Shown in pieces: positions 10,069-18,377 of a DNA stretch of 44,907 nucleotides. The DNA lies in assembly GCA_945878065.1 (NCBI GenBank), contig CAMDXA010000017.1, positions 1-44,907 of the forward strand, read 5' to 3'. Source of the DNA: Bordetella parapertussis. GTDB taxonomy: Bacteria; Pseudomonadota; Gammaproteobacteria; Burkholderiales; Burkholderiaceae_C. The translations under genes and the position numbers were made by a program. How positions within the stretch are numbered: position 1 is the first letter of the stretch; every line of letters begins with the position of its first letter. Below the pieces are notes generated by a model. The model searched no databases. It worked only from the letters and a program-made list of their open reading frames with translations, and was not told where the DNA came from.

Positions 10069-11373
10069 TCAGTGCCCGGGGTCGCGCCGTGCAATGTCCA
10101 TCAAGCGCTCTACTTCTTGCGCATGGTGTTTGCAATTATGGGTATGCCAGCGTTGAATCAACCACATATTGCCCGCCACAATCAAACCAAAACACACAAT
10201 GGCGGCAAACGCACTCAGGCCCAGTCCCGTGGCCAATGCATACAAACCGCCCAGCGCCAAGATGCAGGCCTGTTCGTTGAAATTTTGCACCGCAATGGAG
10301 CGACCCGCGCCCATCAGGTTGTGGCCGCGGTGTTGCAGCAAGGCGTTCATCGGCACCACCAAAAACCCGCCCAAGCCACCCAGCAAAATAAAAAACGGCG
10401 CAGCCAGCCAGACGTTGTCGATGAAATTCATCACCAAAATCAGCAAGCCCATGGCAATGCCCAGACCCATCAAGCGGGTGGCATCGACCAATTTCATGCG
10501 CAAAGAAGCAATCACGGCCCCAACGGCAGTGCCGATGGCAACCACGCCCACCAGCGACGAGGCTTGTGTGGTGCTGTAGCCCAGCGCCACCGAACTCCAG
10601 GCCAGCACGATGTAGCGCAGGTTGCCGCTGGCGCCCCAAAACAAAGTGGTGGTGGAGAGTGAAATTTGACCCAGCTTGTCGCGCCACAACAGCATGTTGC
10701 AACGCCAGAAATCGGGCACCAAGGCCAGCAAGTTGACCGGCAAACTCTGCGTGGTGTCGCTGCGCAAGGGCACCATGGTCACACCGGTTTGCGGGATGCG
10801 TGTGTTGAACCAGGCCGCTAAGCCGTAGAGAAACACAATCACGCCAATGGCGGCTTCCGGTGGTGTGTCAATGCCGGTGTCGAACATCGGCAGATCGAAC
10901 CCCAGTAAAAAGGAGGCAACCACTGGCCCGACCAATTGGCCGCCGATCAGCACACCCAAAATGATGGAGCCAATGGTCAAGCCTTCAATCCATCCATTGG
11001 CTTTGACCAGCAGCGAAGGCGGCAGCAGTTCGGTGAGGATGCCGTATTTGGCCGGCGAATAGGCCGCCGCCCCCAGGCCCACAATCGCATAAGCCAACAA
11101 AGGGGGCGAACCAAACAGCATCATCAGACAGCCCAGCACCTTGATGCCATTGCTGATGAACATGACCTCGCCTTTGGGCCGCGAGTCGGCAAACGCGCCG
11201 ACAAACGGCGCCAATATCACGTAGAACAAGGCAAACATGGGCACCAGTGCAGCGCGCTGCCATTCGGCGCCGCCCGATCCTTTGATCATTTCAACCGCCA
11301 CTACAAATAACGCGTTGTCAGCCAGCGAGCTGAAAAATTGCGCTGCCATGATGGTGTAAAAACCGCGTTTCAT
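10069..11373 (-). CDS. lplT: Lysophospholipid transporter LplT (MFS)
   Basis: Major facilitator protein that flips lysophospholipids across the inner membrane for re-acylation. The 434-residue protein begins MKRGFYTIMAAQFFSSLADNALF and carries GLGAAAYSPAKYGILTELLP and VKANGWIEGLTIGSIILG, segments characteristic of the LplT family, over about twelve predicted helices. In enterobacteria LplT works with the acyltransferase Aas; no aas is present here. The gene is divergent from alr across a 132-bp region with a strong inverted repeat, and it leads a tightly packed run with the EamA exporter, a peroxidase and two kinases. The family call is strong; the substrate is inferred from family. Confidence 0.87.
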   Translation of the reverse strand: MKRGFYTIMAAQFFSSLADNALFVVAVEMIKGSGGAEWQRAALVPMFALFYVILAPFVGAFADSRPKGEVMFISNGIKVLGCLMMLFGSPPLLAYAIVGLGAAAYSPAKYGILTELLPPSLLVKANGWIEGLTIGSIILGVLIGGQLVGPVVASFLLGFDLPMFDTGIDTPPEAAIGVIVFLYGLAAWFNTRIPQTGVTMVPLRSDTTQSLPVNLLALVPDFWRCNMLLWRDKLGQISLSTTTLFWGASGNLRYIVLAWSSVALGYSTTQASSLVGVVAIGTAVGAVIASLRMKLVDATRLMGLGIAMGLLILVMNFIDNVWLAAPFFILLGGLGGFLVVPMNALLQHRGHNLMGAGRSIAVQNFNEQACILALGGLYALATGLGLSAFAAIVCFGLIVAGNMWLIQRWHTHNCKHHAQEVERLMDIARRDPGH

Positions 11374-11446
11374 GCGTGATATGGCCTGTCAGTTGTGCGG
11401 TGTAGAAAAAGTCAAGTGGGCGTGTTTAGACAAGAGGCAGGCCTTC

Positions 11447-11470
11447 TGGCGTGATGGTTATATCACGCCA
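11447..11470. promoter_or_regulatory. Inverted repeat in the lplT-alr divergent promoter region
   Basis: A perfect 9-bp inverted repeat (TGGCGTGAT at 11447-11455, ATCACGCCA at 11462-11470) with a 6-base spacer lies between the divergent lplT and alr starts. A further copy of the half-site, GCGTGATAT, lies at 11374-11382, directly in front of the lplT start. A TATAAG at 11473-11478 is a possible alr -10 element, which would put the repeat over the -35 region. The layout suggests an operator, but the regulator is unknown. Confidence 0.5.
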
Positions 11471-11505
11471 TTTATAAGCCTCCATGCCCTGCGACAATCG
11501 CCCCC

Positions 11506-12600
11506 ATGCCGCGTCCCCTTCATGCTGTCATCCATCCCCAGGCCTTGCAACACAACCTGTCACGCTTGCGCTTGGCCGCTGGCGACGCCCGCCTCTGGGC
11601 CGTTGTCAAAGCCAATGCATATGGCCACGGCTTGGCCCGGGCCTATGAGGCATTGCGTGCGGCAGACGGCTTTGCCTTGTTGGACTTGAATGAAGCGCAG
11701 ACTTTGCGCAACCTCGGCTGGCGCGGCCCGCTGTTGTTGCTCGAAGGTGTGTTCGAGCAACGCGATCTGGAATGGTGCTCGCGGCTGGACCTGTGGCATG
11801 TGGTGCACCACGAGGGTCAAATTGACATGTTGAGCCGACACAAAACCCAAGTGCCGCAGCGCGTGTTTTTGAAAATGAACAGCGGCATGAACCGCTTGGG
11901 CTTTGCGCCACAGGCGTTCAAATCTGCCTGGACACGGCTGAACGCTTTGCCGCAGGTCGATGAAATTTCCCTCATGACGCATTTCGCGAATGCCGATGGC
12001 GAGTCGGGCGTGGCTGCGCAACAGCAAGTGTTCGAGCAATTCAGCAGCGACCTGCCCGGCGAGCGCAGCTTGGCCAACAGCGCGGCATTGTTGCGGCACC
12101 CGGCCGCGGAAGCTGTGCTTGCTGACTGGGTGCGCCCCGGCATCGCCTTGTATGGCAGTTCGCCAGACCATGGGGTGCATGATGCCGCGCACTGGGGTTT
12201 GCAAGCCGCCATGAGTTTGCGCAGCCAGCTGATTGGCGTGCAGCAACTCAAAGCCGGTGACAGCGTGGGTTATGGCGGCACATTCACTGCGCCGCATGAC
12301 ATGGCCATAGGCGTGGTGGCTTGCGGTTATGCCGACGGGTATCCGCGCCACGCGCCTACCGGCACGCCGGTGTTGGTGAATGGTGTGCCTACCCGCACGC
12401 TGGGGCGGGTGAGCATGGACATGTTGTGTGTCGATCTGACGGCACTGCCTTCGGTGGCGATAGGTGCTGAAGTGACTTTGTGGGGCAGTGCCTCTGGCGG
12501 GCAAGTGCTATGTATTGATGAAGTGGCACATGCGGCAGGGACGGTGGGTTATGAGTTGATGTGTGCGTTGTCGGCCAGGGTGGCGGTATCGGTCGTTTAA
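11506..12600 (+). CDS. alr: Alanine racemase
   Basis: PLP enzyme that interconverts L- and D-alanine, supplying D-Ala for peptidoglycan. The 364-residue protein has the PLP-binding lysine (Lys35) in AVVKANAYGHG, the KMNSGMNRLGF strand, a barrel with MTHFANAD and WVRPGIALYG, and the catalytic tyrosine region GDSVGYGGTF followed by GYADGYPR in the C-terminal domain. The order and length are normal for Alr. No strong ribosome-binding site precedes the ATG. It is divergent from lplT, and the shared intergenic region holds a palindromic candidate operator. A catabolic DadX role cannot be excluded, but there is no dadA next to it. Confidence 0.96.
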   Translation: MPRPLHAVIHPQALQHNLSRLRLAAGDARLWAVVKANAYGHGLARAYEALRAADGFALLDLNEAQTLRNLGWRGPLLLLEGVFEQRDLEWCSRLDLWHVVHHEGQIDMLSRHKTQVPQRVFLKMNSGMNRLGFAPQAFKSAWTRLNALPQVDEISLMTHFANADGESGVAAQQQVFEQFSSDLPGERSLANSAALLRHPAAEAVLADWVRPGIALYGSSPDHGVHDAAHWGLQAAMSLRSQLIGVQQLKAGDSVGYGGTFTAPHDMAIGVVACGYADGYPRHAPTGTPVLVNGVPTRTLGRVSMDMLCVDLTALPSVAIGAEVTLWGSASGGQVLCIDEVAHAAGTVGYELMCALSARVAVSVV

Positions 12601-12846
12601 TGGCCATTTCTTCTCTTTTAGTTTGAAGTCACGCTTGGCTGACCGAAAAAAACACCCCCTCCGGGTCGCTTCAAGTGATGTTTCCGGGTTTAGTGCAATT
12701 GCGTTTTCGTGGCTTGGTTTTTTTAACCGCATAAATGCAGTCGGGGAAAACATCGAGCGGACAAACGACATGGCGACCGTCCCGCCGTGGCGTGAACATG
12801 CCACTGAAAAACTGAAAAACAATAATTGGAACCTGACCCCATTAAA
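12601..12846. other. Intergenic region between convergent alr and the nitronate monooxygenase gene
   Basis: This 246-base gap is the longest in the window. It contains no convincing gene: two overlapping open frames on opposite strands lack start signals and recognisable motifs. It does contain a near-perfect hairpin (GTGGCGTGAACATGCCAC, 12787-12804) and a segment GGAACCTGACCCC near 12829-12841 that resembles flanks I associate with REP-type elements. No good terminator with a T-run was seen. Confidence 0.4.
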
Positions 12847-13839
12847 TTAATGCAATAACTTTGCAGCCTGCCGCGTGATCCGCTCAATCAACACCGCCGC
12901 AGACGGCGCGTCATGCAGCAAACCCACGGCCTCGCCCACCGTCACATGGGCGCGGTCGAAATCCTGCATGGCCACGCCCGCGTCATAGTCCGCACGGGCG
13001 GCTTCAGGCGCAGCACGCAAAGCGTCCATCCGCAACTCCCACTGCCTGTGCAAACGGTTGCGCAAAGCGCGGAAATCAAATTCGGGCGGCCAGGCTTTGC
13101 GCCGCAGCACATCGAACACCGCAGACCGCGCTGTTTCGTCGCCATTCGCTTTCAATGCTGCCGCCACCGCCCCGGCAGACGCCAGACTCTCCGCGCTGGC
13201 CCACAGCCGCGTGCCCATCAACACGCCGTCCGCACCCAACATCCGCGCCGCTGCCAGACCCCGCCCATCCGCAATACCACCAGCTGCCAGCAGCATGGTT
13301 GAAGGCGATTGCGTCGCCAACGCATCGGCCAACTCAGGCACCAAGCTGAAGGTCGCCCGGGCTTGCACGCCGCTCATGCCGTGTCCACCGGCTTCAGCAC
13401 CTTGCGCCACGATGACCGATGCACCGGCCTCCAGACACAGCGGCAATTGCTCCAGCCGCTGAATCTGGCAGATCAAAGGCACGCCGCGTTTGGCAATACG
13501 GGCCGCGTAAGGGCGCGGGTCGCCGAATGACAGCATCAATGCCGCCGGTGTGTGTGGCTGGTCCAGCAACCAGTCCAAGGCGCTGGCATCAACATCCATC
13601 TTCCACGTGATGAAGCCGCAGCCCAGTCGCTGCAAAGCGGAGGAGTCGCCATGCAACAAAGACACAGCCAATGCGTGTTGGCTTTGCAGCCAAGCCAGTT
13701 CGCCGTAACCGCCGCCCAGCAAACCCAGTGCACCTGCACGTGCACAAGCAGCTGCGAGTGCGCCGCCACTGGCCAAGGCCATGGGGGCGAGTGCTATGGG
13801 CGTCGTTAGTTGAAAAACTTCAGAGAAACGTGAGTTCAT
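12847..13839 (-). CDS. Nitronate monooxygenase-like FMN protein (NPD family)
   Basis: FMN-dependent TIM-barrel protein of the nitronate monooxygenase/2-nitropropane dioxygenase family, which oxidises alkyl nitronates; many members have unknown natural substrates. The 330-residue product shows the N-terminal PIALAPMALASGGALAAA, the phosphate/FMN segment VIVAQGAEAGGHG with the conserved His, and LLAAGGIADGRGLAAARMLGADGVLMGTR. An upstream ATG at 13893 would add 18 residues that overlap the preceding gene; MNSRFSEVF at 13839 fits the family start better. It lies 50 bases after the serine hydrolase stop on the same strand, probably in one unit with ampG. Substrate is not predictable. Confidence 0.88.
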   Translation of the reverse strand: MNSRFSEVFQLTTPIALAPMALASGGALAAACARAGALGLLGGGYGELAWLQSQHALAVSLLHGDSSALQRLGCGFITWKMDVDASALDWLLDQPHTPAALMLSFGDPRPYAARIAKRGVPLICQIQRLEQLPLCLEAGASVIVAQGAEAGGHGMSGVQARATFSLVPELADALATQSPSTMLLAAGGIADGRGLAAARMLGADGVLMGTRLWASAESLASAGAVAAALKANGDETARSAVFDVLRRKAWPPEFDFRALRNRLHRQWELRMDALRAAPEAARADYDAGVAMQDFDRAHVTVGEAVGLLHDAPSAAVLIERITRQAAKLLH

Positions 13840-13889
13840 GCTGCCAATACCAAAAGTGAAGCTGTCCCGACCAAGAATGCATTGCGTAT

Positions 13890-15269
13890 TCAATCAACCA
13901 ACGATTGCGCCACCAAAGCCTTCAACATGTGCCGGTAATGCGCACGCAGCGGGCTGGGGGCTTGCGTCATATAGACCGCACATATTTGTTCTTTGGGATC
14001 GGCCCAAAAAAATGTGCCTGCATAACCGGCCCACATGAATTCACCGGCGCTGCCATGCACCGGCGCAATACCGTCAGCTTGGCGCACCAAAAACCCCTGG
14101 CCAAAGGTGTAGCCGGGCGAGCCCAACAGCAATTGCCCGGGGCTGATGGGAGTGGCAATGGCCGCGCCCAAGTGGTCGGCCGTCATCAATTGCACGGTGG
14201 ATCGCGACAAAATCCGTGCACCATCCAGTTGTCCGCCATTCAACATGGCCTGACAAAAACGCAAATAGTCTGGCGCGGTACCGACACCGCCTGCGCCGCC
14301 CGAGTCGTTGCCCGGTGCTTGGCTGACATCAATCAATTTGTTGGACAAATTGGTCAGCGGGTCCACTGCAAACGGCTCTGCCACTCTGCCCATTTGTGTG
14401 GCGGGCACTTCAAACCCGGTGTCCTTCATCTTGAGGGGCTTGAACAAACGCTGATGTAAGAAATCGTTCAAGCGTTGGCCGCTGACTGCTTCGATCACCC
14501 GGCCTTGCACATCCACCGACAAGCTGTATTCCCACGTGGTGCTCGGTTGTTGCGCCAGCGGGGCTTTGCCAAGTCGTTCGGCCATGTCCGCGCCGCTGAT
14601 ATTGCGGGCATCAAAGTCGCGTGCCGTGCTGTAAATGCCTGCATCCGTGTAAGCCTGTTTCACCAGGGCGTTTTTGGTCAATTCGCCATAGGCCAAGCCC
14701 GAGGTGTGGCGCAGCAAATCTTGGAGGGTCGGTTCCTTATGGGCTGGCACCAGTTTGAAAGCCACACCGTTGTAGGGCTGGTCCAACGCGGCGACACTGA
14801 CCATCGGGTTTTTAAACGAAGGCAAGTACTTGGAGACCGGGTCTGTCAGTTGTACCTTGCCGTCTTCTACCAGCATCATCAAAGCGACCGACACCATGGG
14901 CTTGGTCATCGAGTAAATGCGAAACACCGAATCGGTTTGCATGGGTGCTTGCGCCGCGTTGTTCAAACTGCCAAAGGCTTTGCTGTAGACCAACTTGCCT
15001 TTGCGCGCCACCATCACCACGGCGCCGGGCAAGCGCTTGCTGTCAATTTCTGCTTGCATGGCGGTGTTGATTTTTTCCAGGCGTTGAGAAGACATGCCGA
15101 CGGACTCGGGGCTGGCCACGGGCAAAGCCTGTGACCATGACAAGCCTGCGTGAAGCAACGCGGCAGCAGCCAGCCACGACAAACGGCTGGCGGGTCGGCG
15201 CGTGTGAAAAACATTTTGATCTGCTGAAAAAACCACCGCGGCGCGGCCAGAGGGTGAAATATCAAACAC
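13890..15269 (-). CDS. Serine hydrolase, class C beta-lactamase / family VIII esterase fold
   Basis: Serine hydrolase of about 459 residues with the class C beta-lactamase fold. The nucleophile motif SMTK places Ser120 and Lys123, and Tyr248 in WEYSLSVD is the catalytic tyrosine (Y-S-x as in family VIII carboxylesterases, rather than the YxN of true AmpC). No clear KTG triad follows; HGSAGEFMWAG lies where it would be expected. A hydrophobic stretch ending LHAGLSWSQA suggests export. The GTG start at 15269 is chosen because an AGGAG lies 7 bases upstream and it sits 2 bases after the ampG stop (TGA-CC-GTG); the upstream ATG lies within ampG. Likely an esterase, D-aminopeptidase-like enzyme or peptidoglycan-related hydrolase; beta-lactam resistance should not be assumed. 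Confidence 0.87.
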   Translation of the reverse strand: MFDISPSGRAAVVFSADQNVFHTRRPASRLSWLAAAALLHAGLSWSQALPVASPESVGMSSQRLEKINTAMQAEIDSKRLPGAVVMVARKGKLVYSKAFGSLNNAAQAPMQTDSVFRIYSMTKPMVSVALMMLVEDGKVQLTDPVSKYLPSFKNPMVSVAALDQPYNGVAFKLVPAHKEPTLQDLLRHTSGLAYGELTKNALVKQAYTDAGIYSTARDFDARNISGADMAERLGKAPLAQQPSTTWEYSLSVDVQGRVIEAVSGQRLNDFLHQRLFKPLKMKDTGFEVPATQMGRVAEPFAVDPLTNLSNKLIDVSQAPGNDSGGAGGVGTAPDYLRFCQAMLNGGQLDGARILSRSTVQLMTADHLGAAIATPISPGQLLLGSPGYTFGQGFLVRQADGIAPVHGSAGEFMWAGYAGTFFWADPKEQICAVYMTQAPSPLRAHYRHMLKALVAQSLVD

Positions 15270-15271
15270 GG

Positions 15272-16606
15272 TCAATCTCCTGAAGAATGAAAACGACTGG
15301 CCAACCAGACCAGCAACAACACCGGCACACCCAGCATGGCGGTGCCAGTGAAAAACCACGCATAACCCGCGGCGTCCACCGCCACGCCGGAAAATCCGGC
15401 CAAAAACTTGGGCCCGAGCAACATCAATGAACTGAACAAGGCATATTGCGTGGCCGAGTACTGCACATTGGTGAGCGACGACAAATACGCGATGAATGCC
15501 GCAGAAGCAATGCCGCTGCTCAAATTGTCGGCCGACACCACGGCGATCAAGCCATACACATCGTGGCCGTGCAAGGCCAGCCAGGCAAACAGCAAATTGG
15601 TGGCGGCGCTAAGCACCGCACCGATCATCAACACTTTCATCACGCCCCAGCGCAGCACCATGGCGCCGCCGATGAACGCGCCGACCAGCGTCATCACCAC
15701 GCCATACAGTTTGGTGACCGTCGCCACTTCTTCTTTGCTGTAACCCATATCTACATAAAACGGATTGGCCATGATGCCCATGACGATGTCGCTGATGCGG
15801 TAAGTGCCGATCAAGGCCAACAACAACACCGCATGCCAGCGGTAGCGCTTGATGAATTCCGCAAACGGCTCAATCACCGCCACTTGCAGCCAGTCACGCA
15901 GGTTGTGCGCTGGCGGCAAATCCACATGCGCCGGTTCTTTGGAAAACAACACAGTGACCATGCCGACCGCCATAGACACCGCCATGGCCACATAAGCCAC
16001 AGCCCACGCGTTGTCTTGGTATGTGCCTGCCGGTAAACCGCCGACTTCGGCTTTGGCGGCGATCCAAAACACCCCGGCGCCCGCCCAGATCATGGCCAGG
16101 CGGTAGCCGGTTTGGTAGCTGGCGGCCAGCACCGCTTGCAAACGCGCATGCGCAGATTCAATACGGAATGCGTCCAGCACAATGTCTTGCGTGGCCGAGC
16201 CGAAAGCAGTGAGCAGCGCAAAACCCACCAATGGCACCAGAGACTGTTGCGGGTTGCTCAAGGCCATGCCCAACAAGCCGACCATGACACTGCATTGCGC
16301 GATCAGCAACCAGCTTCGGCGGCGGCCCAACCAAGGTGTCAATACAGGCAGTGAGAGGCGGTCCACCAGCGGCGCCCAGGCCCACTTGAAGCCATAGGCC
16401 AAGCCGACCCAACTGAGAAAACCGATGGTGGCGCGGTCTATACCGGCCTCGCGCAGCCGAAAGCTGAGCGTGCCCAGCACCAGCAACAAAGGCAAACCGG
16501 CGGCAAAACCCAGCGTCAGCATGCGCAGGCTTGAAGGACTCAGGTAAATCAGCAGTGAATCCCGCCAACGCAAAGACGTCATTTTTTCAGTTGGTGTATC
16601 GTTCAT
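15272..16606 (-). CDS. ampG: AmpG-type muropeptide permease (MFS)
   Basis: Major facilitator protein of 444 residues with about twelve helices, resembling AmpG, which imports GlcNAc-anhydroMurNAc peptides for cell-wall recycling. Diagnostic stretches include FAAGLPLLLVLGTLSFRLREAG, LAYGFKWAWAPLVDRL, GRRRSWLL and the helix TAFGSATQDIVLDAFRIE. In organisms with inducible AmpC beta-lactamase this import controls ampC expression. Here the gene is directly coupled to a secreted-looking serine hydrolase of the beta-lactamase fold. It is divergent from the M48 protease gene across 38 bases containing an inverted repeat. The AmpG family call is strong; the exact muropeptide substrate is inferred. Confidence 0.9.
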   Translation of the reverse strand: MNDTPTEKMTSLRWRDSLLIYLSPSSLRMLTLGFAAGLPLLLVLGTLSFRLREAGIDRATIGFLSWVGLAYGFKWAWAPLVDRLSLPVLTPWLGRRRSWLLIAQCSVMVGLLGMALSNPQQSLVPLVGFALLTAFGSATQDIVLDAFRIESAHARLQAVLAASYQTGYRLAMIWAGAGVFWIAAKAEVGGLPAGTYQDNAWAVAYVAMAVSMAVGMVTVLFSKEPAHVDLPPAHNLRDWLQVAVIEPFAEFIKRYRWHAVLLLALIGTYRISDIVMGIMANPFYVDMGYSKEEVATVTKLYGVVMTLVGAFIGGAMVLRWGVMKVLMIGAVLSAATNLLFAWLALHGHDVYGLIAVVSADNLSSGIASAAFIAYLSSLTNVQYSATQYALFSSLMLLGPKFLAGFSGVAVDAAGYAWFFTGTAMLGVPVLLLVWLASRFHSSGD

Positions 16607-16619
16607 ACCTTGTATTGTG

Positions 16620-16633
16620 AGGTGCTCGCACCT
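16620..16633. promoter_or_regulatory. Inverted repeat between ampG and the M48 protease gene
   Basis: AGGTGC and GCACCT, separated by TC (16620-16633), form a perfect 6-bp inverted repeat in the 38-base region between two divergent start codons. In a region this short, any promoters must overlap the genes or the repeat, so it is a plausible operator. It could also act as a hairpin in the 5' leader of the protease transcript. Confidence 0.35.
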
Positions 16634-16644
16634 ATTTCATTCCC

Positions 16645-17481
16645 ATGCTGAACAAACGTCAATTTGTACACCGCTGCGCAGGTTGCGCCTTTGGCTTTTC
16701 CGCCACCGCCTTGTTTGCGCGTGATGGCGTTGAGGTTGGCAAAACCTCGGGCTTCACCAAACTGGTTCCCGCCGCCCAGGTCGAAGGTTCGGCGAACCAG
16801 CAATATGCGCAACTGCTCAAGCAGGCCAAAGACAAAAACGCGCTCGCGCCGGATGATCATCCCGAGGTGATCCGCTTGCGCGCCATCTCGCAAAAAATTA
16901 TTCCCTACAGCTACGAATGGAACCCGCGTGCTCGGGAATGGAAATGGGAGATCAACCTGATCGGTTCCACGCAAATCAATGCGTTTTGCATGCCCGGCGG
17001 CAAGATCGCTTTTTATCACGGTATTTTGGACAAGCTGCAACTGACCGATGACGAAGTGGCCATGGTGATGGGCCATGAAATCGCCCACGCCTTGCGCGAA
17101 CACGCACGCGAACGCATGGGCAAAAGCGAAGCCACCAATGTGATTGCCAGCATAGGCAGCGCTTTGGCGTCTGCGTATTTCAAAGTTGACCCGAGCGTGA
17201 CCGATGCAGTGGCCAGGCAAGGCGCGAATTTACTGACCCTGAAATTCAGCCGCGAAGACGAAACCGAAGCCGATCTGGTCGGCATGGAACTCGCCGCGCG
17301 TGCCGGCTACAACCCGCGTGCCGGTGTGACCTTGTGGCAAAAAATGAGTGCCGCCAACAAGGGCGCGCCGCCGCAGTGGCTCAGCACCCACCCCTCTGGT
17401 GCCAGCCGTATCAAACAGATAGAAAACAACCTGCCCAAGGTCTTGCCCTTGTATGAAAGATCTGCGCAAGCCAGGCAGTAG
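16645..17481 (+). CDS. M48-family zinc metalloprotease, exported
   Basis: Zinc endopeptidase of the M48 family (LoiP/YcaL/BepA-like), usually periplasmic and involved in envelope protein quality control. The 278-residue protein starts with a short basic region and hydrophobic segment ending near ATALFA, consistent with a signal peptide; no proper lipobox is seen. The zinc motif is HEIAH at residues 144-148 (VMGHEIAHALREHARER), with the third ligand Glu208 in ETEADLVGMELAARAGYNP. The C-terminus ends WLSTHPSGASRIKQIENNLP, a family signature. There is no TPR domain, unlike BepA. It is convergent with the alpha/beta hydrolase gene; the 22-base gap contains the 10-bp palindrome TGACGCGTCA (17483-17492) but no terminator. 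Confidence 0.92.
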   Translation: MLNKRQFVHRCAGCAFGFSATALFARDGVEVGKTSGFTKLVPAAQVEGSANQQYAQLLKQAKDKNALAPDDHPEVIRLRAISQKIIPYSYEWNPRAREWKWEINLIGSTQINAFCMPGGKIAFYHGILDKLQLTDDEVAMVMGHEIAHALREHARERMGKSEATNVIASIGSALASAYFKVDPSVTDAVARQGANLLTLKFSREDETEADLVGMELAARAGYNPRAGVTLWQKMSAANKGAPPQWLSTHPSGASRIKQIENNLPKVLPLYERSAQARQ

Positions 17482-17503
17482 TTGACGCGTCAGACAAACC
17501 GCA

Positions 17504-18376
17504 TCAAACAAACCGATTAAGCCAATCCACCAACAAGGCATTCACCGCCGCGCTTTGTTCGCGCTGTAAAAAGTGTCCAGCGCCCGGCACTTCGCGGTAT
17601 TCATAAGGCCCGCCAAAACAAGCTGCTTGCTCGCGCATGAGTTCGGCGCGCATATCGTCCGCGCCGCACAAGGCCAGCGTCGGCACCGTGATGGTGTGTT
17701 GCATGGCCGCGCGCAGTTCGTGCAAAGCCGGATCGGCTTTGGCCGGATCGAACATGGCGCGGTAATAGTCCATCGCGGTTTTCAACACGCCGGGTTGACG
17801 CAGGCATTCCTTGACCTGCGCAATGTGTTCACGGTCTTCATAACCCGGCACTGACCAGTACTGCCACAGGTAATCGATGAACGCCATGTCATTCGCCAAC
17901 AAAGCTTGCTCGGGCAACACCGCTTGCTGAAAAAACCACCAATGGAATGAGCGCTGAATATGTTTGGGCTCCAACAAATATGTGTTCACGATCTGCGGAT
18001 GCGGCACCGCCATCAACACCGCGCTGTGCAACAAGTCAGGCCTGGCCGCGCACAGTGCGTAACCGATGATGGCGCCCCAGTCCTGGCCGATGTAATGCAA
18101 CTTTTCGCCCGGCGACACGGCTTCAATCAAACCGGCAATGCCATGCACCAGACTGGCTTTGTCAAAGTAAGCGTTGTCAGCGACTCGCGAGGGCAAGTAG
18201 CCGGGTAGGTAAGGCACGATGACTTTGTAGCCAGCTTGTGACAACGCATCCATTTGCGAAGACCAGGACTGCGGAATGTCGGGAAAGCCATGCACCAGCA
18301 ACAGCAAAGGGCCGCTGCCTTGGGTTAAGCACACAAAGTCGACGCCGTTGGCGTGAATCTGAATGCGGTCATACAT
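17504..18376 (-). CDS. Alpha/beta hydrolase, epoxide hydrolase-like
   Basis: Alpha/beta-fold hydrolase of 290 residues. The oxyanion loop HGFPD (29-33) and the nucleophile elbow GQDWGA with Asp99 match the epoxide hydrolase / haloalkane dehalogenase branch, where Asp rather than Ser is the nucleophile. The cap domain contains paired tyrosines (DYLWQYWS and AMDYYRA), which favour epoxide hydrolase over dehalogenase. The acid lies near LCGADD and the catalytic His in GAGHFLQRE. It begins one base after the stop of the upstream metallo-beta-lactamase-fold hydrolase gene, so the pair is an operon. Substrate unknown. Confidence 0.88.
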   Translation of the reverse strand: MYDRIQIHANGVDFVCLTQGSGPLLLLVHGFPDIPQSWSSQMDALSQAGYKVIVPYLPGYLPSRVADNAYFDKASLVHGIAGLIEAVSPGEKLHYIGQDWGAIIGYALCAARPDLLHSAVLMAVPHPQIVNTYLLEPKHIQRSFHWWFFQQAVLPEQALLANDMAFIDYLWQYWSVPGYEDREHIAQVKECLRQPGVLKTAMDYYRAMFDPAKADPALHELRAAMQHTITVPTLALCGADDMRAELMREQAACFGGPYEYREVPGAGHFLQREQSAAVNALLVDWLNRFV

Positions 18377-18377
18377 G

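Noticed and set aside
11560..12504. Minus-strand open frame (314 codons) opposite alr
   Set aside because: Antisense to intact alanine racemase with no domain motifs; explained by codon composition.
12508..12850. Two short open frames on opposite strands between alr and the nitronate monooxygenase gene
   Set aside because: Neither has a ribosome-binding site or conserved motif, and one overlaps the end of alr; treated as intergenic.
13890..15269. Calling the serine hydrolase an AmpC beta-lactamase because ampG is adjacent
   Set aside because: The YxN and KTG motifs of AmpC are not seen; the active-site pattern fits family VIII esterases better, and no ampR is present.
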